Shown here in pieces: positions 42,948-51,830 of a DNA stretch of 64,000 nt (position 1 is its first letter; each line of letters starts with the position of its first letter). The position numbers and the translations under genes were made by a program. The notes under the pieces are model-generated. The model was not told the DNA's origin, did no database searches, and worked only from the letters and a program-made list of their open reading frames with translations. This DNA is from UBA9300 sp032260385. GTDB taxonomy: Bacteria > Bacteroidota > Bacteroidia > Bacteroidales > VadinHA17. The stretch is from assembly GCA_032260385.1 (NCBI GenBank), contig JAVVEL010000006.1, positions 51,664 to 115,663 on the forward strand, given 5' to 3'.

Positions 42948-43512
42948 AAGATTACTTGAAAAGTATTATGACGGCACATCAACGGCAGATGAAGAGCAAA
43001 AGATCTTTGAACTCCTGGAAAGGAAAGATCTTCCTTCCGAATTTTATGAAGACAGGTTGTTGATGGAAGGATTGCACGGTGATATACCGGAACCATCTCC
43101 TGATCTCGATGTACGGATCATGACTGTCATTGATGAGTCAGAAAAGGAAAAGATAATAATGTCAGGTAAACGGCGCTTATACAGCATTGTGTCTGTGGCA
43201 GCCGGAATACTGATAATATTGAGTTTCTGGTTTGTACTGGCTGATAAGTCAGGACTCAAGGATACCTTTGATGACCCTCAGCTTGCATACAATGAAACAG
43301 TTAAAGTGCTGTATCAGCTTTCGGATAACCTCAATACCGGAAGGGCACAGATGGAAGAACTTTCGGTGATTAATGATGCAAGGGCTAAATTGGAACTGAT
43401 ACCTGAGTCCGGTAATGTTGTTTCAAGAGAGTTAAAAGCACTCAGGTATATTGAAAACAGTGTTAACCTGTTAAATATGAATAAAAACGACAAATCTAGT
43501 AAGCAAAATTAA
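42928..43512 (+). CDS. Putative membrane anti-sigma factor
   Basis: A 194-residue protein with a cytoplasmic N-terminal part (about 1-80, rich in charged helices: LEKYYDGTSTADEEQKIFEL), one membrane segment (SIVSVAAGILIILSFWFVL, about 88-106) and a short outer domain. The position right after and overlapping the ECF gene, and the topology, fit an anti-sigma factor. There is no HXXXCXXC zinc motif, so it is not a ZAS type; the assignment rests on context. Confidence 0.7.
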   Translation: MNWSVLKRLLEKYYDGTSTADEEQKIFELLERKDLPSEFYEDRLLMEGLHGDIPEPSPDLDVRIMTVIDESEKEKIIMSGKRRLYSIVSVAAGILIILSFWFVLADKSGLKDTFDDPQLAYNETVKVLYQLSDNLNTGRAQMEELSVINDARAKLELIPESGNVVSRELKALRYIENSVNLLNMNKNDKSSKQN

Positions 43513-43525
43513 AATATATAAAATA

Positions 43526-44032
43526 ATGAAAAGGACAGTACTCTTATTAATTATCCTTAACCTGGCTGTTTCTTCATTTGCACAGAAGAATCCTATAGAC
43601 GCAATGTTTGATAAATATGCCGGGAAGGATGGCATTACCACAGTTTATATCTCAAGTAAAATGTTCAGCATGATGGGAAAAGTAGACCTGGATGATGAGG
43701 AACTTCAGGATGTGATGAATAATCTTAAATCAATACGTATACTTACTGTTGATGACGACGATCTGAATGCGAAGCTGAATTTTTTTGCTGAACTTGAAAA
43801 GGATCTCGACTTTGGCGGTTATGAAGAGCTAATGGTGGTAAAGGAAAGCAATAAGGACCTTAAATTCCTTGTTAAGGAAAAAGGAAAGAGGATTGAAGAG
43901 CTACTGATGATAGGAGGAGGTCCGGGTCAGAATGTGCTTATATCCATTAAAGGAGACCTTGATCTGGATAATATTACTTCCATAAGCAAAACTATGGGTA
44001 TTGAAGAATTACAGGATAATGTAAAATATTGA
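43526..44032 (+). CDS. DUF4252 exported protein, copy 2
   Basis: A 168-residue paralogue of the first gene in the operon, with a signal peptide ending near SSFAQ (about residue 19). It shares the pattern FDKYAGKDGITTVYISSKMF, LKSIRILTVDDDD and GGYEELMVVKE. It follows the anti-sigma gene by 13 bases and precedes a lipoprotein relative by 3 bases. Likely an envelope product regulated by, or signalling to, the sigma factor (inference). Confidence 0.84.
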   Translation: MKRTVLLLIILNLAVSSFAQKNPIDAMFDKYAGKDGITTVYISSKMFSMMGKVDLDDEELQDVMNNLKSIRILTVDDDDLNAKLNFFAELEKDLDFGGYEELMVVKESNKDLKFLVKEKGKRIEELLMIGGGPGQNVLISIKGDLDLDNITSISKTMGIEELQDNVKY

Positions 44033-44035
44033 TAG

Positions 44036-44551
44036 ATGAAATATGCTCTGTCCGGCCTGATGGCCATATTAATGCTTTTTCTGCCGGCATGCTCGGAGAA
44101 GAAAAGAAATGAAGACATATTCACCGAATTTGAAGGTGAAAAAGGTTTTTATATGGTTAAATTACCCCCGGCACTCTTCCTTAAACTTACAGGCATGGGA
44201 GGAAATGAATCCAGCAGTGAAGATATGGGTAATGTAGATCTTGTCAAGCTCTTGATATACAGCCGAGAAAATGATACAGAAAGTGACAGGGATCATATGT
44301 ATGACAGGATCAGTGGCAAACTTATAGATTATCAGTATGAAAATATATTTGGATTTAATTCAGACCAAGCATTTATTTCAGCATATATTCTTGAAAATGA
44401 TGAATATGTAAGCGACCTGATGATACTTTTCAGAGAAAGTGAATCGCTCGCCTGCCTGGGCCTGTCCGGGCGACTCAATGGGGAAGAAATCCTGAAATTT
44501 GCTGCAGGTATAGAATATAACAAGCTCCGCAACTTCATTAACCAGCAATGA
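44036..44551 (+). CDS. DUF4252-like lipoprotein
   Basis: A 171-residue predicted lipoprotein (signal ending FLPAC, Cys19). The mature domain resembles the two DUF4252 proteins: FTEFEGEKGFYMVKLPPALF, NVDLVKLLIYSREND and a similar C-terminal strand region. It is the last gene of the ECF operon; short AACCCTATC tandem repeats follow its stop. Confidence 0.78.
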   Translation: MKYALSGLMAILMLFLPACSEKKRNEDIFTEFEGEKGFYMVKLPPALFLKLTGMGGNESSSEDMGNVDLVKLLIYSRENDTESDRDHMYDRISGKLIDYQYENIFGFNSDQAFISAYILENDEYVSDLMILFRESESLACLGLSGRLNGEEILKFAAGIEYNKLRNFINQQ

Positions 44552-44561
44552 TAACCTTATA

Positions 44562-44588
44562 AACCCTATCAACCCTATCAACCCTATC
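44562..44588. repeat. AACCCTATC tandem repeat
   Basis: Three exact copies of the 9-base unit AACCCTATC, with degenerate copies on both sides. It lies between the DUF4252-like lipoprotein and the RSH gene. Confidence 0.75.
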
Positions 44589-44635
44589 AACTTCCCTTAA
44601 TCTCTCATATTCTTCCATACAAGCACTAGAATTAT

Positions 44636-44643
44636 TATTTTTG
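44636..44643 (+). promoter_or_regulatory. Putative -7 box for the RSH gene
   Basis: TATTTTTG, predicted start near 44650, 18 bases before the ATG at 44668. No -33 TTG at the expected position. Confidence 0.45.
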
Positions 44644-44667
44644 CAGCAGAAAAATTCAATACCTGCC

Positions 44668-46866
44668 ATGCCGGATGGGAGAACACATATACGAAACAAA
44701 TACAGGGCTCTTCTGAGAGCTTCCGGTCATCTTATTAAAAGTAGTGAAGACCAGAAAAAAGTAAGGAAAGCTCTTGAATTACTGGTGGAGTGCCTTGGTG
44801 ACCAAAAAACTGTCACCGGTGAATCATCGGTAATACATGCCCTTTCAGTTGCCCGTATGGTGGCTGAAGAAATGGGCCTGGGCCTGTCTTCCATCATAGC
44901 TGCAATAATGCACGACTGTGCAGGCAGGATCGACCTTGCTGATAAAAAGCTCGAAAAAACATTCGGTAATAATGTACTGAAAGTTCTGAAAGGACTGGCG
45001 AATATTGAAAATATTGAAACCACAAGGTCAACCTACCAGGCCGAAAACTTCCTTAAACTAATACTCAGCCTGGCTGAAGACATCAGGGTAATCCTTATAA
45101 AACTCGTTGAACGTCTCGATTATATGAGGAAACTCGAAGGCGCTAAAACCGATGTTCGCCTCAGGCTGGCCTCCGAATCATATTTCCTCTACGCTCCCCT
45201 GGCTCACAGGCTGGGTCTGTATAAGCTGAAATCGGAAATGGAAGACCGGGCAATGATGTACCTTGACCCGGCTGCCTACAGGATGATCGAACAAAAACTA
45301 AAACAAACAACATCCTCGCGTAACAGACTGATACGCGACTTCTCTTCACCGCTGAAAGAAGCACTTGACAGACAGGATATTAAATATGAAATAAAAGGAC
45401 GGACAAAATCCATCCATTCTATATGGCAGAAGATGAAACGCCAGGGGGTTGAATTTGAAGAGGTGTATGATGTTTTTGCTATAAGGATTATCCTTGAAAC
45501 TGTCGATGACAGGGAAAAAGCTGATTGCTGGAAAACATATTCAATTGTTACAGACCTCTTCCAGCCCAATCCCAGTAGACTCAGAGACTGGATATCTGTT
45601 CCAAAATCAAATGGTTATGAGTCGCTGCATACCACTGTGATAGGACCCCGGAATAAATGGGTGGAAGTGCAGATACGAACCACGAGAATGGATGATATAG
45701 CTGAAAAAGGACTGGCTGCGCATTTCAGGTATAAGGGTTCCGAAGGCGACAGGACTATAGATAAATGGCTCCTCCACATGAGGGAAATACTTGAATCATC
45801 GGGTAGAGAAGACAAAGAGATCTTCGAACAGGTCAGATCAGACCTGTATACTGATGAAGTTTTTGTTTTTACTCCCAGGGGAGACCTTAAAAGACTGGCT
45901 GCAGGAGCCACCGTGCTTGACTTTGCTTTTGAAATTCATACCCAGGTGGGAGAGAGCTGTGTGGGGGCAAAGGTGAATGGCAGGAATGTGGGAATAAAAC
46001 ACGTTCTTGAAAATGGAGACCAGGTAGCGGTATTAACCTCCAAAAACCAGAAACCAAAGCGTGACTGGCTTTCTTATGTTATTACGGGAAAAGCTAAAAA
46101 CCGTATAAAAAGTGCCCTTAATGCTGAAAAAGTTAAAGCCGCAGCTGAAGGGAAAGAAATACTGGTCAGAAGATTGAAAAACTGGAAAATCCCCTATGAT
46201 GATGCACTGGTGAAGTCTTTGCTGGATCATTTCAAATTACCTAACGCTACCGAATTATATTTCCAGATACAGTGCGAAAAAATTGATCTTAAAAATGTTA
46301 AAGATCATATTGTTAGGGGCGAACATAAAAATGAGAACGAAAGCTCCACCGGGGAGGAATTAATTAAAACTGTACCGGAAGATGCCGCCAGAGATAGTGA
46401 CTCCGCTACCATGTTCCGCGATTATCTCATTATTGAGAATAAGGTTGAAGGACTTGATTATAAGCTCGCTAAATGTTGTAATCCGGTACCGGGAGATAAG
46501 ATATTCGGCTTTGTTACAATAAGTGAGGGAATTAAGATTCACCGTGTAAATTGCCCAAACGCTCCTAACCTTATGAGTAACTATCCATACAGGGTGCTGA
46601 TGGCAAGATGGACAAAGGTGGAAGATAGCCCGGCATTTCAAACAGGACTGCGGATAGTGGGCATAGATGACCATGCCATGATAAGCAAAATTTATGATGT
46701 GCTTAGCTCCTACAAGGTGAGCCTGAGGAATTTTAAGTACGAGAACCATGATGGAATGTTTGAAGGCATAGTTTATTTATATGTCCCTAATATCAATATT
46801 CTTAATGGTTTAATAAAAAAGATCCTTTCAATTGATGGAGTCCTTAAAGCCAGCAGGTATGATTAA
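44668..46866 (+). CDS. RelA/SpoT-family (p)ppGpp enzyme with degenerate hydrolase domain
   Basis: A 732-residue long RSH protein. Order: HD hydrolase-like domain (about 45-195), synthetase (about 235-350), TGS (DEVFVFTPRGDL onward), zinc-finger-like CCNPVPGDKIFGF, and C-terminal ACT. In the hydrolase domain His82-Asp83 is kept but the next Glu-Asp pair (as in HDVVED) is replaced by Gly86-Arg87. The helix usually reading DRLHNMRT is ERLDYMRK. Hydrolysis is therefore probably lost. The synthetase has SIHSIWQKMKRQGVEFEEVYD and an RXKD-like RLRD, and should make (p)ppGpp. The ATG at 44668 is preferred over a TTG within the promoter. Confidence 0.92.
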   Translation: MPDGRTHIRNKYRALLRASGHLIKSSEDQKKVRKALELLVECLGDQKTVTGESSVIHALSVARMVAEEMGLGLSSIIAAIMHDCAGRIDLADKKLEKTFGNNVLKVLKGLANIENIETTRSTYQAENFLKLILSLAEDIRVILIKLVERLDYMRKLEGAKTDVRLRLASESYFLYAPLAHRLGLYKLKSEMEDRAMMYLDPAAYRMIEQKLKQTTSSRNRLIRDFSSPLKEALDRQDIKYEIKGRTKSIHSIWQKMKRQGVEFEEVYDVFAIRIILETVDDREKADCWKTYSIVTDLFQPNPSRLRDWISVPKSNGYESLHTTVIGPRNKWVEVQIRTTRMDDIAEKGLAAHFRYKGSEGDRTIDKWLLHMREILESSGREDKEIFEQVRSDLYTDEVFVFTPRGDLKRLAAGATVLDFAFEIHTQVGESCVGAKVNGRNVGIKHVLENGDQVAVLTSKNQKPKRDWLSYVITGKAKNRIKSALNAEKVKAAAEGKEILVRRLKNWKIPYDDALVKSLLDHFKLPNATELYFQIQCEKIDLKNVKDHIVRGEHKNENESSTGEELIKTVPEDAARDSDSATMFRDYLIIENKVEGLDYKLAKCCNPVPGDKIFGFVTISEGIKIHRVNCPNAPNLMSNYPYRVLMARWTKVEDSPAFQTGLRIVGIDDHAMISKIYDVLSSYKVSLRNFKYENHDGMFEGIVYLYVPNINILNGLIKKILSIDGVLKASRYD

Positions 46867-46869
46867 ACG

Positions 46870-46877
46870 TAATTTTG
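46870..46877 (+). promoter_or_regulatory. Putative -7 box for the outer-membrane protein gene
   Basis: TAATTTTG shortly after the RSH stop codon, predicted leader about 26 bases. Confidence 0.4.
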
Positions 46878-46908
46878 AAATATCCCTGGAATATATTAGA
46901 TTTACACC

Positions 46909-47514
46909 ATGCGGAAGATAGTAATGATATCGCTCATATTTTTCATGGGATTAAATCTCAAAGGACAATATCCTTTTATTAATCCTGGTATATTTTATAT
47001 GCCGGCTCCCGGACCCGAAAAATACTATGCCGACAAATACGACAAAGCGGATTCAGATGATCATTCATGGGCAAGATACCAGATTCGTACAGGTATAATG
47101 TTCAACTCACTAAATGGCTATAATTCATTTAATTCATGGATATCACCTTCGGTATTACTTCCGGTAAATTCCAGGTTTGCTATAAGCATTGAAGGAACAT
47201 ATATCAACAGCTATTTCCCTGGATTCACTGAAGAAAATGAGTTGGGCAGGACTTCCGATTTTATTGTGAGTGTAAGCGGTATTTATTCGGTGAATGAGAA
47301 GATGACTATCTTCGGACAATATTCGAAATCCCTGATGAATGAGGGTATGTTCGGCCGGGATGGTTTTCAATCCATGACACTTGGAATGGAATTTATGCCA
47401 CTTCCGAACTTCCGGATAGGGGCTAGTATTACCAGCACAAACGGCTTCAATCCTTATTATATACATCCTGCATATACACCTTATTCACCTTACCCTTACA
47501 GACCTTTCTATTAG
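46909..47514 (+). CDS. Predicted outer-membrane protein, unknown family
   Basis: A 201-residue exported protein with a signal peptide ending near LKGQYPF. The mature chain has alternating strands (RFAISIEGTYINSYF, DFIVSVSGIYSVNEKMTIFG, FRIGASITSTNGF) and ends in a Pro/Tyr-rich tail PYYIHPAYTPYSPYPYRPFY, unusual for a barrel end. No known domain is recognised. Its stop codon abuts a 7-base tandem repeat. Confidence 0.68.
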   Translation: MRKIVMISLIFFMGLNLKGQYPFINPGIFYMPAPGPEKYYADKYDKADSDDHSWARYQIRTGIMFNSLNGYNSFNSWISPSVLLPVNSRFAISIEGTYINSYFPGFTEENELGRTSDFIVSVSGIYSVNEKMTIFGQYSKSLMNEGMFGRDGFQSMTLGMEFMPLPNFRIGASITSTNGFNPYYIHPAYTPYSPYPYRPFY

Positions 47515-47515
47515 G

Positions 47516-47543
47516 TACTGGGTGCTGGGTACTGGGTCCTGGG
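47516..47543. repeat. Heptamer tandem repeat TNCTGGG
   Basis: Four contiguous 7-base units (TACTGGG, TGCTGGG, TACTGGG, TCCTGGG) between the stop codons of the convergent outer-membrane protein and dnaE-type genes. Confidence 0.75.
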
Positions 47544-47546
47544 TGC

Positions 47547-50480
47547 TCAGTATCTAGGGTCAGGCTTAACCGGCAGCTTTGCCATTTTTTCCACTTCCAG
47601 TTGACAGAAACCAAAATCTTCCGTTACCAGTCCCTGCAGCAGGTAGGTGCCGCTGCCCCTGAACGGGTATTTATCAATTGAGCCGGAGAAATGTACCGTA
47701 TCAAAGAATTGTCCTTCCTTGTCGATGAAGCAACCGAAATTCATCCATTGCTTATTGGCGGTCTTAATATATTTGACGGTCACGAGATGCCCCATCATCC
47801 TTACTTTATGTCCTTTCACCCTGCGCATGTCAGCAGCCATGATATCGCCCCTGAAGGAGGTCTTCAGCAGGCCAAACCAGCTAATACTTACGGGAAAACC
47901 AAGCAATTCTATCTCATCATAAGCATCTTCTATCGTATGATTTTCAAGTTTCGGAAGAGTGTATTTTTTCACAGGCTGATCAAAAAGAGTATGCGATTTT
48001 TCAGTTTTCTTTCTGTTTATTAAGAGGTGTACCATCCACAGCAGCTCTGCCTTGCTCTTGCCCGTAAACCGGAAAGCACCCACGCGTATAAGAAGTATTG
48101 TCTGCTCGATCCCGGGACGCACCCGGCTGATAAAATCACTCAGATCACGAAAAGCACCACCGGTCTTGCGTAGCTTTTCTATTGCCGTGGCAACGGAAGT
48201 GTCAAGGTTCTGTATATGGATGAATCCCAGGTATATATCCCTCTCTTTTATGCATGTCTTGTACCTGCTGTTATTCACACAGGGTGGGTGCAGGCCGGCC
48301 TTATACCTCAATGCCTCGTGAACATACACCCATGTACGGTAGAAGCCGCCGAAGTTATTTATCACAGCCACGATAAATTCCAACGGAAAGTGAACTTTAA
48401 GATAAAGGCTCTGCATGCTTTCCACAGCGTATGATGCTGAATGTGCCTTTGAAAAGGAATATCCGGCAAACGACTCTATCTGCCGCCATACCTCCCTGGT
48501 AATATCTTCGGGATAACCTTTGTCCCTGCAGTTTTCGAAAAACCTGGCTGTTATTTTGCGTATCTCCTCCCTTGATCTGTGCTTGCCGCTCATTGCCCTC
48601 CTCAGGGTGTCGGCATCCGACAGGTTGAGACCGGCAAAGTGGTGACATATTTTCAGCACATCCTCCTGGTATACCATCACCCCATAGGTCTCGCTGAGCT
48701 GTTCCTTCATAACGGGATGAAGGTATTTAAAACCTTCAGGCTTGTGAAACCTCTCAATATATTGCTTCATCATGCCGGAGCGGGCAACACCCGGGCGTAT
48801 AACCGAACTGGCAGCCACAAGGGTGGGGTAGTCGCTGCATTTCAGTTTCTGCAACAGACCGCGCATTGCCGGGCTTTCGATGTAAAAGCATCCCTTTGTT
48901 TCACCTTTTGCAAGGGCTTCCTTTACCCCGGGATCATTTTTAAATTTCTGTATGGCATACACATCCACATCAATGCCCCTGTTCTCACTTATTATATCTG
49001 CACTTTCCTTAATATGCCCTATGCCCCTCTGACTCAGGATATCAATCTTTTCAAAACCCAGCTCCTCCGCAACATACATATCCCATTGCGTCGTAGGGAA
49101 ACCTTTGGGAGGCATGTCCAGTGCCGTGTAACAGGTGATTGGCTTTTCCGATATAAGCACACCACCTGCATGTATGCTCCTAAGGTTGGGGAAATCGGCT
49201 ATCTTGCTTCCAAAATAAAATATTCTGTCAGTCAGATAGTTGCGATTTGATTTATCGCCGGGATTTTCAACCAGGCTGTCAATCTCTTCTTTGGGTAAAC
49301 CATATACTTTGCCTAATTCCCTGATAATTGATTTACCCCTGAACGTGCTCATTGTTCCAAGCAGCGATGTATGACTGTAGCCGTAGCGTTTGAAAATATA
49401 GTCCAGCACCTCATCCCTTTCTTTCCATGAATAGTCAATGTCAAAATCGGGGGGCGTACTTCTCGCAGGATTTATGAACCTCTCAAAGTAAAGGTTTAGG
49501 TCGATCGGATCAACATTGGTGATTTTCAGACAGTAAGCAATAATTGAATTTGCACCGCTGCCACGCCCGACATGATAGAAACCCCTTGACATGGAGTATC
49601 TTATGATGTCCCATGTGATAAGGAAATATGCAGAAAAACCGAGTTTGTCAATTATGTCCAGCTCATGTTTTATTCTTTCCCTGGCCACGGCATTATCATT
49701 ACCGTACCTGTATTGCATGCCATCCCACGCCAGTTTCTCCAGCAGGAGCCTGTCGTCATACCTGCTGGCAGAAAAAACCTGTTTGTTTCTGGGGACATTG
49801 TCATCAAATGATATGCTGCAGTCATCAAGCAGCCTGGCGCTGTTAGTGATTAAATGCGGATAATTGCCGTAAGTTTCTTTCAGTTTGCCACTGTCAATGA
49901 AAGTTTCACTTTCCCCGGCCACCTGCCCGGACTTAAGATGATCGATAAGCGTATTATTATCAATAGCCCTGAGATTCATGTGTATGTCCCATCCCTCTTT
50001 ATCTCCGAAGCTCACAGTCTGAAAACCAACAAGTTTATCCTTATCAAACTGGTCTTCCCGTCTCAACAGACTGTTGACTTTACGTGGACTGATATTTATC
50101 CTTTCGTTCTCGTTAAGCTTCCTTCCGGGATAATTATCAAGGGGATAGACTATGTAGGCATTATTGAATCCGGGGGCAGGGAAGGGCAGCTGTGTTTTGT
50201 TGATATTGTGCTGTGACAGAAATTCATTCAGTTCCCTCATCCCCTCGTTATTGCGTGCAATGCCGGTATAAAGGTGTTTATTCTTATGCCTGTACTCTAT
50301 GCCCGCCACAGGCTTTATTCCTGCTTTTGCACAGTCCTTAACGAAATAAGGCACACCCGTACTGTTGTTTATATCAGTAAGGGCAAGGGTGCTGATGCCC
50401 GTTTCCCGGGCTCTTGCCACCAGTTCCTCTATTGAGAGTACCCCGTAGCGCAGACTGTAATATGAATGGCAGATGTACAT
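47547..50480 (-). CDS. DnaE2-type (error-prone) DNA polymerase III alpha subunit
   Basis: C-family DNA polymerase of 977 residues, shorter than replicative DnaE (about 1150). The catalytic aspartates are in PPDFDID (Asp345, 347, 349) with the GRGSGANS loop at 306-313. The N-terminal PHP domain is degenerate: the usual HLHxHS is reduced to ICHS and LTDHGN reads LTDINN, so proofreading or phosphatase activity is unlikely. An OB fold is near the C terminus (KVRMMGHLVTVKYIKT). It lies 7 bases after dinB, opposite a LexA-like repressor, which supports a translesion role. Confidence 0.88.
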   Translation of the reverse strand: MYICHSYYSLRYGVLSIEELVARARETGISTLALTDINNSTGVPYFVKDCAKAGIKPVAGIEYRHKNKHLYTGIARNNEGMRELNEFLSQHNINKTQLPFPAPGFNNAYIVYPLDNYPGRKLNENERINISPRKVNSLLRREDQFDKDKLVGFQTVSFGDKEGWDIHMNLRAIDNNTLIDHLKSGQVAGESETFIDSGKLKETYGNYPHLITNSARLLDDCSISFDDNVPRNKQVFSASRYDDRLLLEKLAWDGMQYRYGNDNAVARERIKHELDIIDKLGFSAYFLITWDIIRYSMSRGFYHVGRGSGANSIIAYCLKITNVDPIDLNLYFERFINPARSTPPDFDIDYSWKERDEVLDYIFKRYGYSHTSLLGTMSTFRGKSIIRELGKVYGLPKEEIDSLVENPGDKSNRNYLTDRIFYFGSKIADFPNLRSIHAGGVLISEKPITCYTALDMPPKGFPTTQWDMYVAEELGFEKIDILSQRGIGHIKESADIISENRGIDVDVYAIQKFKNDPGVKEALAKGETKGCFYIESPAMRGLLQKLKCSDYPTLVAASSVIRPGVARSGMMKQYIERFHKPEGFKYLHPVMKEQLSETYGVMVYQEDVLKICHHFAGLNLSDADTLRRAMSGKHRSREEIRKITARFFENCRDKGYPEDITREVWRQIESFAGYSFSKAHSASYAVESMQSLYLKVHFPLEFIVAVINNFGGFYRTWVYVHEALRYKAGLHPPCVNNSRYKTCIKERDIYLGFIHIQNLDTSVATAIEKLRKTGGAFRDLSDFISRVRPGIEQTILLIRVGAFRFTGKSKAELLWMVHLLINRKKTEKSHTLFDQPVKKYTLPKLENHTIEDAYDEIELLGFPVSISWFGLLKTSFRGDIMAADMRRVKGHKVRMMGHLVTVKYIKTANKQWMNFGCFIDKEGQFFDTVHFSGSIDKYPFRGSGTYLLQGLVTEDFGFCQLEVEKMAKLPVKPDPRY

Positions 50481-50487
50481 TTTTTGT

Positions 50488-51729
50488 TTAGAAATTTAGA
50501 AGGTTTGTCAGTTTTTCTTCCATTTCCTTCTGCTCTTTCAGCTCATTTTGAAGCCTTTTAAGCGCTTTTTCCTCGTTTTCCTGCCTGGTCCACACCCCGC
50601 AGGCTCTTTTTACCGCATTCTGCCCGAAACGCTTCCTGAGGCTGTCCATTGTGAGGTAGAGGCTGATCATTTCAGGTGTATCCTCGAACATGTTAAGCTG
50701 CTGTACACCCCTGACGAGGTGACTGAACCTTACGCCTATAAGCCTTATCAGCATTCTTCTCCTGTATAATTGTGCAAAAAGTTCCTTTGCCGCATCAATC
50801 AGTATATGGTCAAATGATGTATACGGTATTCTTTTCTGCAGGGTATGAGTGTCGAAATTGGAATATCTTATCTTAACGGTAATGCAGGAGGTCAGTTTTT
50901 CCTGTTTTCGCATCTGCCAGGCAATCTTTTCTACCATTGATGCCAGCACCTGGTTGAGCCTTACCAGGTCGGTGCTGTCCTTATCAAATGTAGTTTCAGT
51001 GCTTATTGATTTTTGTTCCGAATAGCTTATGACGGGACTGTGATCGATGCCGTTTGCCTTTTTCCAGATATCCATACCGTTCTTACCCATCAGGCTAATC
51101 ACCATATCAGAGGGTATCTGCCTGAGCGTGTATATCTTTGCAATACCCATTGAACGTAAAAGATGATAGCTTTTTTGCCCGACCATAGGTAGCTTCCGTA
51201 TGGAGAGAGGATCCAGGAAGGGATGTACCAGTGCCGCCTCCACCTGCTTCTCTCCGTTGGGCTTGGCTTCACCCGCTGCTATTTTCGATACGGTTTTGTT
51301 AACCGAAAGGCCCAGGGATATGGGTAAGCCTGTTTCATTTATTATTGTCTTCCTTAGCTCACCTGCCCATTTATAAGTACTGTAAAACCTGTCCATCCCC
51401 GTCATGTCGATGTAGTGTTCATCCACGGATGCCTTTTCATATGCAGGAGCCTTTTCGGCGATGATATCCGTTACCGTTCTCGAGTATTTTGAATATGCTT
51501 CCATGTCGCCCCTGATAAAAGCCGCATCGGGGCAGAGGTTGCGTGCCATCCTCATGGGCATGGCAGAACTTACACCATACCGGCGGGCTTCATAACTGCA
51601 TCCGGCTACTACTCCCCGGTCCGACATTCCTCCAATGATCACGGGAAAACCATTAAGCCTGCTGTTTTTCAAGCGCTCTACCGACACGAAAAATGTGTCA
51701 AGATCCATATGTAAAATTGTGCGTTCCAT
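50488..51729 (-). CDS. dinB: Y-family DNA polymerase IV
   Basis: Translesion polymerase of 413 residues. Metal ligands are Asp9 (LHMDLDTFF) and Asp103-Glu104 (ASVDEHYID); the helix-hairpin-helix is around IRKLPMVGQKSYHLLRSMGI and the little-finger domain follows. A charged C-terminal helix ends the protein. The ATG at 51729 is preferred to a TTG at 51738. It is the promoter-proximal gene of the dinB-dnaE2 unit and shares its upstream region with the divergent LexA-like gene. Confidence 0.93.
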   Translation of the reverse strand: MERTILHMDLDTFFVSVERLKNSRLNGFPVIIGGMSDRGVVAGCSYEARRYGVSSAMPMRMARNLCPDAAFIRGDMEAYSKYSRTVTDIIAEKAPAYEKASVDEHYIDMTGMDRFYSTYKWAGELRKTIINETGLPISLGLSVNKTVSKIAAGEAKPNGEKQVEAALVHPFLDPLSIRKLPMVGQKSYHLLRSMGIAKIYTLRQIPSDMVISLMGKNGMDIWKKANGIDHSPVISYSEQKSISTETTFDKDSTDLVRLNQVLASMVEKIAWQMRKQEKLTSCITVKIRYSNFDTHTLQKRIPYTSFDHILIDAAKELFAQLYRRRMLIRLIGVRFSHLVRGVQQLNMFEDTPEMISLYLTMDSLRKRFGQNAVKRACGVWTRQENEEKALKRLQNELKEQKEMEEKLTNLLNF

Positions 51730-51755
51730 TTTTTTCAACTTTTTCTCCTTCTCCC

Positions 51756-51786
51756 TTGCATATTATTTTTCAAAATCATATCTTTG
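51756..51786 (+). promoter_or_regulatory. Promoter of the LexA-like gene
   Basis: TTG at 51756-51758, exactly 20 bases, then TATCTTTG at 51779-51786. The predicted start near 51792 lies inside the dyad operator at 51783-51803. Confidence 0.65.
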
Positions 51787-51803
51787 ATTAGAAATTAATC
51801 AAA
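51783..51803. promoter_or_regulatory. Candidate LexA-like operator (TTTGATT-N7-AATCAAA)
   Basis: A perfect seven-base inverted repeat in the 101-base spacer between dinB and the LexA-like gene. It covers the end of the -7 box and the predicted start of the repressor gene and sits upstream of dinB, so one bound dimer could repress both directions. Confidence 0.6.
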
Positions 51804-51830
51804 ATTGTGACTATAATATAATCAATAATT

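Noticed and set aside
48579..49250. 223-codon plus-strand reading frame
   Set aside because: Antisense to the dnaE2-type gene, which has intact catalytic motifs.
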